Positions 26,801 through 33,005 of a DNA stretch of 46,756 nt are shown piece by piece. The DNA lies in contig NZ_JACJHR010000073.1 of NCBI RefSeq assembly GCF_014174495.1, forward strand, positions 1-46,756, given 5' to 3'. Below the pieces are notes generated by a model, which made no database searches, was not told where the DNA came from, and saw only the letters and a program-made list of their open reading frames with translations. The position numbers and the translations under genes were made by a program. Numbering within the stretch: position 1 is the first letter of the stretch; every line of letters begins with the position of its first letter. This DNA comes from Amycolatopsis echigonensis (GTDB lineage: Bacteria > Actinomycetota > Actinomycetes > Mycobacteriales > Pseudonocardiaceae).

Positions 26801-27274
26801 GGCTCGGCGGCGGGCATCGACGTGCTCGGCGACCTGAAGTCCGCGCAGAACGGCAGCACGGTGTCGGTCGCGACGATCGGCGAGAAGACCGGGTACGTCA
26901 CCAAGGGCGTCTGGTTCGCCGACGTGCAGGAGATCGGCCCGTTCGGTCCGGACGGCGCGCCCGCCGGGCATTCGAGCTACACGGCGTCGATCCAGACCGC
27001 GGGCTTCGACGGTTCGGTGACGTCGTCGACCGGCGACCCGTACGGCCAGTCGGTGGACCCGAACGGCACCGGCGGCACGCCGCAGCTGGTGAAGCCGGGC
27101 GAGACCGCGACGATCATGGTCACGATCACGCCGTCCGGCAACCGCGGGGACAAGGTGGCCGGGCACTTGAACATCGTGACCGTGCCGTCGCTGCCGACCG
27201 GGGTGACCGGTCTGCCGCAGGTCGGAACCGGTGAGGTGCTGGCGACTCTGCCGTACAGCTACCGCATCGGCTGA
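23867..27274 (+). CDS. Secreted subtilisin-fold serine peptidase with sedolisin-like residues
   Basis: A 1135-residue exported protease. The signal peptide (residues 1-30) ends near QAQAA-like 'TQPAQAAS'. An inhibitor-type propeptide covers about 40-125. The catalytic domain covers about 185-500. Nucleophile Ser450 lies in 'FGGTSESAPLTAGVAALV', and an Asp sits at the first triad position (D197, 'AFLADNMD'). Where subtilisins have the HGT histidine there is instead 'GAEAFGDASSIAAQG', giving E234-x3-D238. The oxyanion position has D348 in 'ASSGDAG' rather than Asn. Both features are typical of sedolisins (S53). The remaining 600 residues are Ig/prepeptidase-C-like beta domains without a cell-wall sorting signal. 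It appears monocistronic and is usually annotated S8. Confidence 0.92.
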   Translation: MGRSSRSVRALVMAATGSLVLAGVTQPAQAASPAASADTTPQSVIVVLADQLPSAPPTKAASDTRRAKATQEQDSVLAKLAGAAPAKVKHFALGNAFSATVTPAQAAQLAHDPAVAQVLPDSKVTLPDAKPSAPAAAPKAGGPASPATPNAICPADPAKPLLEPEALTSIRAYSTNGGKSASDLANGTGVKVAFLADNMDPNYADFIRPDGSHVFSDYQDFSGDGPNTTDAGAEAFGDASSIAAQGVVVHDLSKFVNEKHPLPAGCNIVVKGVAPGASLVGLNVFGRTATNSAVLQAIDYAVTVDHVDVINESLGLNQYPDSSSRNLFQVFNDQAVAAGVTVTASSGDAGVTSTIGSPATDPLVISTGATTDNRLYAQTGYAAFPFSNGKWVSDNISALSSSGITQDGRTIDLVAPGEGNWADCAPAYAECHNFNTVPQPTDLESFGGTSESAPLTAGVAALVIQSYRNSHHGASPTPAQVKQIITSTARDLNLPADEQGAGLLDARAAVEAALTATGSTGAPAGVASNISLSADQLTLEGAPGSTQQASVNVTNSGTKPLTVSTGTRTFAPMGTQTQTTGFDSTKLPTFPYFNGTNWAYKKVTFSVPNGAQRLLARMAWQGSPKAVNGQSVTPVVRLTLLAPDGTFVANSRPQGGAATANYANVDVTRPAAGTWTAVLYSASGQAGYTGDIQLATTAQRAVPYGQVSPQILQLNPGQTKPVHVALQTPASGGDADYSITFGSSDGHQTSVSAVLRALIPTNHGPGTFGGTITGGNARAVSPAQTFSYEFDVPRGKRDLDVAVKLQDPGTLLDGVLVDPNGELADVNSNAFLTSATTLGQGTALQLVDANPLPGRWHLVLVVQNPVTGKQIDQPFTGTVGFDQASASAPALPQSASLAAGKPVTVPVTVRNTGIEPIAIGVDARTNTRQTLQPQPIQGSTEVDLPELNTNAPVYSIPPETSKFTVATSSTVPAQAEIQGSAAGIDVLGDLKSAQNGSTVSVATIGEKTGYVTKGVWFADVQEIGPFGPDGAPAGHSSYTASIQTAGFDGSVTSSTGDPYGQSVDPNGTGGTPQLVKPGETATIMVTITPSGNRGDKVAGHLNIVTVPSLPTGVTGLPQVGTGEVLATLPYSYRIG

Positions 27275-28380
27275 TCTGGCATTCCGTGAGGGGAATCCTG
27301 AGCGACTTCAGGGTTCCCCTCACGGCTTTCGGCGGGCACCGGGCTCGTCGCGGCGGCGTGGCAGGCTCCGAAGCCCTCGGCACGCAGCAGGATGTGTCCA
27401 TTGTGGACTCGGAGCGCGGTTTCGGTCGCGTCGCTCACCGCCGAAACGCCTGCCGCGGCAGCCACCGCACCGGTCTCGTCCACGATCACGCGCACGTCCG
27501 GCCACGCCTGCTCCGGGCAGGACTTCTTCAGCAATCCCCGCAGATCCGCCAGCACCAAGCTGGTCAGCGGAACCAGCTCCCCCGGCTGACCGGTCACGAC
27601 GACGAGCGTGACGTCCTTGGCTGCCCGCAGCGCTTCCTCCACCGCGGACAGCCGATGCAGCCCGATCACCGCGACCACTCCGTCGCCGTCGATGCGCACC
27701 GGACGCCCTCGCAGGGCGTCGAAAACCTCCGGCGGAGACCAGGTTTCCCCGGCAGCTCGCGCTGGGGCCACGATCGGCGGATCCGGCCAGGTGTCGCTCA
27801 TCTCCAGCGCCGGCAACGCTTCGCACGCGCGCACGACGTTGAACGGCTCGCCGAAACCGGGTGCCGCGGCCGCGAGCTGACTCGCCCCGTGCAGCATCGT
27901 CAACGCCGCTTCCGCCACTCGCACCAAGCGTCCGGATGAGGGCGAAAGCCGCTCCAGCACCAGACCGAGCACGATCGCGTCGAACCGCAGCAACTGCGCG
28001 TACGGCCGGTGGGTGACTTCGTCGGCGAGGATTTCCGGCAGCAGATCGACGCCGAGGCGCGCGTCCGGATCGGTGGCCAGCGGCAGGCGGGCGACCCAGG
28101 CGCGGGCGAACGCGCCGAGCGCTTCGGCGGGCGTCAGGCCCGGGTCCGGCTCGGGCGGCTGGGCAGCGAACTGCTCCGCCTCCGCCGCGAGCACGGCGAA
28201 GTAGAGCGCGCGTTTGCCGGGGAAATTGGAGTAGACCGCGCCGCGGGTCAGCTCGGCGCGCTCGGCGATCACGTCGATCTTGGCGTCGCGGAACCCGCGC
28301 TCGGTGAACTCCTCGCGGGCGGCGGCCAGCACCTTCGCCCGGTTGCGCTCCTGCGTCTGCGCCCTGGTCAGCCGCGCCAT
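27259..28380 (-). CDS. TetR family regulator with long C-terminal extension
   Basis: A 373-residue protein, against about 200 for ordinary TetR members. The N-terminal helix-turn-helix is 'VLAAAREEFTERGFRDAKID' then 'IAERAELTRGAVYSNFPGKR'. A helical ligand domain runs to about 190. The added 150 residues ('GDGVVAVIGLHRLSAVEEAL', 'LVVVTGQPGELVPLTSLVLA') look like an alpha/beta sensory or remnant domain I do not recognise. The final 20-odd codons run through the terminator hairpin at 27284-27325 and the reading frame overlaps the protease gene end by 16 bp, so the true C-terminus may have been extended. It is divergent from the P450 at 28468, its likely target. Confidence 0.9.
   Translation of the reverse strand: MARLTRAQTQERNRAKVLAAAREEFTERGFRDAKIDVIAERAELTRGAVYSNFPGKRALYFAVLAAEAEQFAAQPPEPDPGLTPAEALGAFARAWVARLPLATDPDARLGVDLLPEILADEVTHRPYAQLLRFDAIVLGLVLERLSPSSGRLVRVAEAALTMLHGASQLAAAAPGFGEPFNVVRACEALPALEMSDTWPDPPIVAPARAAGETWSPPEVFDALRGRPVRIDGDGVVAVIGLHRLSAVEEALRAAKDVTLVVVTGQPGELVPLTSLVLADLRGLLKKSCPEQAWPDVRVIVDETGAVAAAAGVSAVSDATETALRVHNGHILLRAEGFGACHAAATSPVPAESREGNPEVAQDSPHGMPDQPMR
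27284..27325. terminator. Bidirectional terminator / palindromic element
   Basis: An 18-bp stem (27284-27301 with 27308-27325, one G-T wobble) around the loop GCGACT, starting CCGTGAGGGG. It lies 10 bp after the protease stop and inside the 3' end of the tetR reading frame. Confidence 0.85.
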
Positions 28381-28404
28381 CGTGAGTCCTCCCGATCCGC
28401 TTCC

Positions 28405-28443
28405 TTGTCAAGATACCGTCGTCATCCATATGATGAGATCATC
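28405..28443 (+). promoter_or_regulatory. P450 promoter with overlapping TetR operator
   Basis: TTGTCA (28405-28410) and TATGAT (28429-28434) form a -35/-10 pair with an 18-nt spacer. GATGA-GA-TCATC (28432-28443) is an inverted repeat overlapping the -10. A bound TetR protein here would block the P450 promoter. It lies between the divergent tetR and P450 starts. Confidence 0.6.
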
Positions 28444-28467
28444 TGAAATGACCATCTGGAGGTCGCG

Positions 28468-29604
28468 GTGTCCCCCGTTCCCGAGCTCGACCTGACCGAT
28501 CCGGCCGTCACGAGCGACCCGTTCGCCGCCTACGGAGCCGCCCGCGAGCAGGGCCCGCTGGCCAAGCTGACCGGTCCCGGCTTCCCGCCGATGTGGGTGC
28601 TGACGCGGCACGCCGAGGCGCGCGCGATGCTCACCGACCAGCGGTTCGCCTTGAGCGAGGCCAGCTATCAGCGTCCGGAGGTGCCCGAGCACTGCCGTCC
28701 TTACCTGCGGACGATGCAGGAAATGGAAGGGGCCGAACACGCCCGGTTGCGCCGTCTCGCCACGCCCGCGTTCGCCGCGCGTCGCGCGCTGGATTTCCGC
28801 CCGGAGATCGAGAAAGTCGTCGCCCGGTACCTGGACGCGCTGCCCGCGGAAGGGCCGGTCGACCTGCTGGCCGAGTTCGCCCAGCCGTTGCCGATGGAAG
28901 TCGTCTGCGCGCTCGTCGGCGTCCCCGAGGCGCAACGGCCGCGCTGGCACGAGTACGGCGCGGCGGTCGTCCAGGTGTCCGGCGACGGGTTCGCCGCCGC
29001 CGTGCCCGGGATCATCGACAGCTCGCGGACGCTGGTCGCGCATCCGGACAGCGCGATGCTGGCGCATCTGGCGAACGCGGGCCTGACGGAAACGGAATCC
29101 GTCGCGCTCGTCTGGCAGCTCGTGCTGGCCGGGCAGACTCCGGCGAACTTCATCGCCAATTCCGTGGAAACGCTGCTGTCCCATCCGGATCAGCTCGACC
29201 TGCTGCGCGCGGAACCGGACCGGTGGCCGGGCGCGGTCGAGGAATTGATGCGCTGGTGCGGTTCGCAGCTGCTGACGATTCCCCGGCGGGCGACCGAGGA
29301 CGTGGACCTGCACGGCGTGCGGATCCGCCGGGGCGAGCCGGTCACCGCGTCGATCGCGGCGGCGAACCGGGATCCGCGCGTCTTCGCCGATCCGGACCGG
29401 TTCGACGTCCGCCGCTCGGCCGGCGCGCACCTCGGTTTCGCGCACGGTCCGCATTTCTGCCTCGGCGCGTCGTTCGCGAGGGTGCAGGCGGAGGTGGCGC
29501 TGACCGCGTTGCTCGACCGGTTCCCCGGCTTGCGTGTCCTTGAGGCGAAGCGGGTACCCGACCCCGGGACGTGGCGCCTCGCCGGGCTGACGGTCGCGTG
29601 GTGA
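28468..29604 (+). CDS. Cytochrome P450 with Gln-Thr I-helix
   Basis: A 378-residue soluble P450, on the short side. The K-helix ExxR is E259-L-M-R262. The heme loop is 'FAHGPHFCLGASFAR', with Cys331. The I-helix reads 'VLAGQTPANFIA': aligned on the conserved Thr (T224), the acidic residue that normally precedes it is Gln223, and Pro follows. Such substitutions change proton delivery and occur in P450s with unusual chemistry or peroxide use; that is inference. The GTG at 28468 has TGGAGG upstream. It is divergent from a TetR regulator, and no redox partner is nearby. Confidence 0.93.
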   Translation: MSPVPELDLTDPAVTSDPFAAYGAAREQGPLAKLTGPGFPPMWVLTRHAEARAMLTDQRFALSEASYQRPEVPEHCRPYLRTMQEMEGAEHARLRRLATPAFAARRALDFRPEIEKVVARYLDALPAEGPVDLLAEFAQPLPMEVVCALVGVPEAQRPRWHEYGAAVVQVSGDGFAAAVPGIIDSSRTLVAHPDSAMLAHLANAGLTETESVALVWQLVLAGQTPANFIANSVETLLSHPDQLDLLRAEPDRWPGAVEELMRWCGSQLLTIPRRATEDVDLHGVRIRRGEPVTASIAAANRDPRVFADPDRFDVRRSAGAHLGFAHGPHFCLGASFARVQAEVALTALLDRFPGLRVLEAKRVPDPGTWRLAGLTVAW

Positions 29605-29691
29605 CGCCCTCGATCGGGTGAGGTCCCGGCGGTGCTGTCCAGGTCCGGCTACCGTTTCGCCAGGTCAGCACGACACCCCGGGAGGCGCTCG

Positions 29692-30285
29692 ATGTCCACG
29701 CCCATTCCGCCCGTCCTCGGCTTCGCGGTGGTCGATCCGCGGCGCGCGTGGCCGCTCGTGCTCACGCGCGGGATCCTGGGCGTGCTGTTCGGCGTGCTGG
29801 CGCTGGTGTGGCCGGGGATCACCGTGCTGGCGCTGGCTTTCCTGTTCGGGATCTACGTGCTGATCGACGCGGTCGGCGCGATCATGCACGCGTTCCGGCC
29901 GGGCGACGGCGCGCACCGGATCGCGTACGCGCTGCTCGGCGTGCTGGGCCTGATCGCCGGGGTGCTGACGCTGGTGTGGCCTGGCGTGACCGTGCTGGTG
30001 CTGGCGACGCTCGTCGGGGCGTGGGCGGTGGTCACCGGGATCATGGAGATCGTCGCCGCGATCCGGCTGCGCAAGCAGATCACCGGCGAGGCGTTTCTCG
30101 TCGTGGCGGGCGCGCTTTCGGTGGTCGCCGGGGTGCTCGTGTTGTTCCACCCGATCGCGGGCGCGTTCGGCGTCGCGCTGCTGATCGGGATTTACGCGGT
30201 GATTTACGGGGTAACCCTGGTAGTCCTGTCGTTCCGGCTGCGTTCGCTCGCGAAGTCCGCCGAACCGGCGGAGCAGCCGAATTAG
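29692..30285 (+). CDS. HdeD/DUF308 family membrane protein
   Basis: A 197-residue protein with about six transmembrane segments in three similar hairpins. 'GVLFGVLALVWPGITVLALA' and 'GLIAGVLTLVWPGVTVLVLA' are near-repeats of the DUF308 motif (hydrophobic, xVWPGxT, hydrophobic). The name comes from E. coli HdeD (acid resistance), but function here is unknown. I start at the ATG at 29692, where MSTPIPP precedes the first helix and GGGAGG lies upstream. The small membrane gene 45 bp downstream may be co-transcribed. Confidence 0.9.
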   Translation: MSTPIPPVLGFAVVDPRRAWPLVLTRGILGVLFGVLALVWPGITVLALAFLFGIYVLIDAVGAIMHAFRPGDGAHRIAYALLGVLGLIAGVLTLVWPGVTVLVLATLVGAWAVVTGIMEIVAAIRLRKQITGEAFLVVAGALSVVAGVLVLFHPIAGAFGVALLIGIYAVIYGVTLVVLSFRLRSLAKSAEPAEQPN

Positions 30286-30330
30286 CGCGACAATCAGCAG
30301 CGACCGGTTTCGCGATGGAAGGACCGCCCG

Positions 30331-30879
30331 ATGGTGCAGCAGTACCCCGGCAGTTACGGGGAGGACACCCGGCCAGGCATCGACGCCGCCAGGTTGTGGG
30401 CAGGCGGAGTTGCCACCGCGATCGTCGCGGCGCTCGTGGCGGTCGTGGGCCTGCTGATCGCGCGAGGCATCTTCGACGTGCCCGTCCTCGCCCCGAAAGG
30501 CGACGGGCTGTGGGGCAAAGCGAGCACGCCGACCTACGCCGTCTCCGCCGCGGCCGTCGCCCTGCTGGCGACCGGGCTGATGCACCTGCTGAGCGTGGCG
30601 ACCCCCGCGCCGGGCCAGTTCTTCGGCTGGATCATGGTGCTGGTGACGGCCATCGCGGTGGTCGTGCCGCTCACCCTGACGGTAGGCCTGGAAGCGAAGA
30701 TCGCGACGGCGGCGATCAACCTGGTGATCGGGCTGGTGATCGCCTCGCTCGTGAGCAGCATGGCGGCCAGTGCCCGGACGCTGCATCGGCGGAAGCGGAG
30801 CAGCCGGGCGGAGCAGCCGCCGCCTCCCCCGCCCACGCGGCAGTGGCCGGAGGGGCCGACTACGTATTACGACCGCTGA
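30331..30879 (+). CDS. DUF6069-type four-helix membrane protein
   Basis: A 182-residue membrane protein. Four hydrophobic segments are visible: 'GGVATAIVAALVAVVGLLIA', 'TYAVSAAAVALLATGLMHLL', 'FFGWIMVLVTAIAVVVPLTL' and 'AAINLVIGLVIASLVSSMAA'. The cytosolic tail is basic then proline-rich (PPPPPPTRQWP). The layout matches the uncharacterised actinobacterial DUF6069 family. Role unknown. Between its stop and 31123 I see no gene. Confidence 0.8.
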   Translation: MVQQYPGSYGEDTRPGIDAARLWAGGVATAIVAALVAVVGLLIARGIFDVPVLAPKGDGLWGKASTPTYAVSAAAVALLATGLMHLLSVATPAPGQFFGWIMVLVTAIAVVVPLTLTVGLEAKIATAAINLVIGLVIASLVSSMAASARTLHRRKRSSRAEQPPPPPPTRQWPEGPTTYYDR

Positions 30880-31123
30880 TCTAGCGCTTCCGAGGCGGCC
30901 GCACCCGTCTCGGCGAATGTCTCAGGGCCGCCGCGGTCAGCACGATCGCGGCGGCTTCTTCCTGCCTGGCCCCTTGAGTTCTCGTTGCGCAGCACCGCTT
31001 TCGCCAGTTCCGCCCCGAACTCGTCCGGCACCGAGCGCGAAGCAGCCGACCGCTCCGCCGCGTCTCGTGACGGTCCGTTCTACGTGTTGTCCCCGGCTCT
31101 CGCCAGCTCGGGACGGGCCCAGC

Positions 31124-31312
31124 TCACCGGTCCGGCTCGCGGAGGTCGACGTCGTTCTGGTGCGCGATCTCCCGCAGTTCGGCCAATCGCTCGCGGTGGC
31201 CTTCCGCCTCTTCCTCGCCCGCGTCGTCCAGCGCCTGCTGCGCCGCCGCGATCCCCCGCTTCAGTTCCCGCACGAATTCGCTCGTCACATCGCCTCCGGT
31301 CGGATTGTTCAC
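31124..31312 (-). CDS. Small acidic helical hypothetical protein
   Basis: A 62-residue protein, highly charged and predicted helical ('FVRELKRGIAAAQQALDDAG', 'EEAEGHRERLAELREIAHQN'), ending in an acidic loop. No motif identifies it. It begins 7 bp after the stop of the ArsR-like remnant, so the two are probably one transcript. Codon third positions are GC-rich, consistent with a real gene, but it is short. Confidence 0.6.
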   Translation of the reverse strand: MNNPTGGDVTSEFVRELKRGIAAAQQALDDAGEEEAEGHRERLAELREIAHQNDVDLREPDR

Positions 31313-31318
31313 CGTGCT

Positions 31319-31519
31319 TCAGGCCGCGTGCTCGGCGCGCAGGTCGGCTTGGCGCGCCAGCACGCCGGTCAGGACCTCGCGCGCGACCGCCAGCAGCTCC
31401 GCGACCGCGTGCTCGCGCTGCGTCAGCAGCTCCAGCACCCGGGTCCGGGCCGGATGGCCGAGCGTCTTGAAGAACTCGGCTTTCAGCTGGTACAGCAGCC
31501 TGCTCACGGCTGCCGCCAT
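31319..31519 (-). CDS. ArsR-like regulator lacking its DNA-recognition segment
   Basis: A 66-residue remnant of an ArsR/SmtB winged-helix protein. The start 'AEFFKTLGHPARTRVLELLT' and 'QREHAVAEL' is classic. It jumps straight to 'LAVAREVLTGVLARQADLRA', which in full-length members (about 110-120 residues) is the C-terminal helix. The recognition helix and wing, roughly 40-50 residues, are missing in frame. Both missing ends in relatives carry AELL-like sequence, so deletion between short repeats is plausible. It probably cannot bind DNA normally. The ATG at 31519 has AGGGG upstream; a GTG at 31564 would add 15 residues. Confidence 0.75.
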   Translation of the reverse strand: MAAAVSRLLYQLKAEFFKTLGHPARTRVLELLTQREHAVAELLAVAREVLTGVLARQADLRAEHAA

Positions 31520-31569
31520 CGGCCCAGGTCCCACCCCTGAGCCGGGCGGGTTCGGTAGTCGCACATATT

Positions 31570-31579
31570 AGCAATTGCT
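31570..31579. promoter_or_regulatory. Palindrome upstream of ArsR-like gene
   Basis: AGCAATTGCT is a perfect 10-bp palindrome flanked by TT and GAA. It sits just upstream of a TAATAT (-10-like on the minus strand, 31565-31570). Position and AT-rich makeup fit an autoregulatory operator of the original, intact ArsR. Confidence 0.5.
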
Positions 31580-31590
31580 GAAGCCGCGGG

Positions 31591-32451
31591 TCAGCGCGCC
31601 GCAGGATCGAACTCGGCCGCGTGATCGGCCACCCACTGGGCGAAGGTCCGCGCCGGAACCCCGGTGACCTCTTCCACCGTCGACGTCGGCCGGTCGGGTT
31701 CGCTGCTGGCCAAGTGGGCGAACGCGTCGAGCATGGCGTCCGCGTACTCCGCCGGAATCCGCTGGAGAAGGAGTTCGCGCGCGACCTCCCGCGGCACCTC
31801 CTCCCAGCGGGTCTCCCGGCCGATCACCTCCCCGATCACCCGGACCTGCTCGACCTGCGTCAGCGCGGCGGCACCGGTGAGGTCGTATTTGGCGCCGACG
31901 TGACCGTCGGAGGTCAGCGCAGTCACCGCGACCGCCGCCAGATCGGCCTCGTGGATGAGCGTCGAGTACACCGAACCGTAAGCCCCGCGTACGACACCGC
32001 TCTCGCGAATCTGCGACGCCCAGCCGAGCGTGTTGGTCGCGAACCCGTGCGGTCGAAGGAACGTCCACTCCAGACTGGTGTGCTCGATCGCCTCCTCCAC
32101 CGCGCGATGGACCCGGCTGATCGCGTCGTCCGAGTCACCGCGCACCGCGGCCGAAGAGAGCAGAACCAGCCGACGGGCGCTGCCGGCGATCGTGTCCGCG
32201 ATCGCCTCGGCCGGATCGCGAGACATCAACGGCCACATCAAGAACACCGAGTCCACGCCGCGCAAGGCGGCGCGCAGGCTGTCCACATCAGACAGGTCAC
32301 CGGGCACGACTTCAACACTGGCGGGAAGATTGGCCTTCTCGGGCCGTCGAGCCAACGCGCGCACCGGAAGTTCTCGTTCGGTCAGCTGAACAGCCACCTG
32401 ACGGCCGACGTTGCCGGTAGCGCCGATCACCAGCGTCGGAGCAGTGGTCAC
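31591..32451 (-). CDS. NmrA-like NAD(P)-binding protein
   Basis: A 286-residue atypical SDR. 'TLVIGATGNVGRQVAVQLTE' is the dinucleotide-binding loop, 'VRALARRPEKANLP' suits NADPH (Arg at the strand-2 end), and 'VFLMWPLMSRDPAE' and 'WTFLRPHGFATNTLGWA' are typical of NmrA/quinone-oxidoreductase-2-like proteins. It is divergent from an HxlR regulator, a common pairing for redox- or quinone-sensing systems. The related protein at 7838 lacks an adjacent regulator. Substrate unknown. Confidence 0.92.
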   Translation of the reverse strand: MTTAPTLVIGATGNVGRQVAVQLTERELPVRALARRPEKANLPASVEVVPGDLSDVDSLRAALRGVDSVFLMWPLMSRDPAEAIADTIAGSARRLVLLSSAAVRGDSDDAISRVHRAVEEAIEHTSLEWTFLRPHGFATNTLGWASQIRESGVVRGAYGSVYSTLIHEADLAAVAVTALTSDGHVGAKYDLTGAAALTQVEQVRVIGEVIGRETRWEEVPREVARELLLQRIPAEYADAMLDAFAHLASSEPDRPTSTVEEVTGVPARTFAQWVADHAAEFDPAAR

Positions 32452-32539
32452 GGGGAGTACCTCCTTGCTTCGCAGTGATACTCACCCTAGGTTTTGGGCT
32501 ATCTTTTCGTAAGTACGCACCCTGAGGTAAGCTCCTGAC
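32452..32539. promoter_or_regulatory. Divergent NmrA-like/HxlR promoter region
   Basis: The 88-bp gap holds a short inverted repeat GTGA-TAC-TCAC (32475-32485), an AT-rich stretch (32490-32510), and two similar half-sites GTAAGTAC and GGTAAGC near 32509-32530. This is the expected place for HxlR to act on both promoters. Exact boxes are a guess. Confidence 0.4.
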
Positions 32540-32947
32540 ATGGGAGTAGGCACCGAGGCAGGCCGTCGCACCTCTCCGGACCCGGGTGACGCATTCAACA
32601 GCGACTGCCCCGGCCGGACGGTGCTCGACCACGTGTGCAGCCGCTGGGGCACGCTGATCCTGCTCTCCTTGCGCGAACGACCGGCGCGCTTCTACGAACT
32701 GCGCGACACGATCGGCGGGATCAGCGAGAAGATGCTGTCGCAGAACCTGCGCACGCTGACGCGCGACGGGTTGATCCACCGCGAGGTGGAGCCCGCTACG
32801 CCGCCTAAGGTGACGTACTCGCTCACGGAACTTGGCCAGGAGTTGGCGACGCCGCTGGAGGGCCTGCTGGAGTGGGTCAGAGCGAGGGCCATTGATGTGG
32901 TCAAGGCGCAGAAAAGGCATGATCGACAGCACAAGCCTGCGTCCTGA
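32540..32947 (+). CDS. HxlR family transcriptional regulator
   Basis: A 135-residue winged-helix protein. The Cys near the N-terminus in 'FNSDCPGRTVLDHVCSRWGT' is the sensing position in HxlR regulators. 'LILLSLRERPARFYELRDTI', 'GGISEKMLSQNLRTLTRDGL' and 'HREVEPATPPKVTYSLTELG' are the wing core. It probably controls the divergent NmrA-like gene in response to electrophiles or redox stress, as known for family members such as QorR and YodB. Confidence 0.95.
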   Translation: MGVGTEAGRRTSPDPGDAFNSDCPGRTVLDHVCSRWGTLILLSLRERPARFYELRDTIGGISEKMLSQNLRTLTRDGLIHREVEPATPPKVTYSLTELGQELATPLEGLLEWVRARAIDVVKAQKRHDRQHKPAS

Positions 32948-32957
32948 GCACAAGAAA

Positions 32958-32988
32958 AAGCGGCACTGCCATGTCGACGGTGCCGCTT
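32958..32988. terminator. Bidirectional terminator, HxlR / acyl-CoA dehydrogenase
   Basis: AAGCGGCAC (32958-32966) pairs with GTGCCGCTT (32980-32988). On the minus strand the stem is followed by TTTTT, a standard intrinsic terminator for the acyl-CoA dehydrogenase operon. It also lies right after the HxlR stop. Confidence 0.8.
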
Positions 32989-33005
32989 CCAAAAGTTGAA
33001 GAACC

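Noticed and set aside
23777..27166. 1129-codon antisense frame under the protease
   Set aside because: Arg/Gly/Val-rich composition typical of a GC-rich shadow; the forward gene has signal peptide, motifs and terminator.
28432..28443. Insertion-sequence terminal repeat
   Set aside because: A single short palindrome overlapping a promoter with no transposase or partner repeat nearby.
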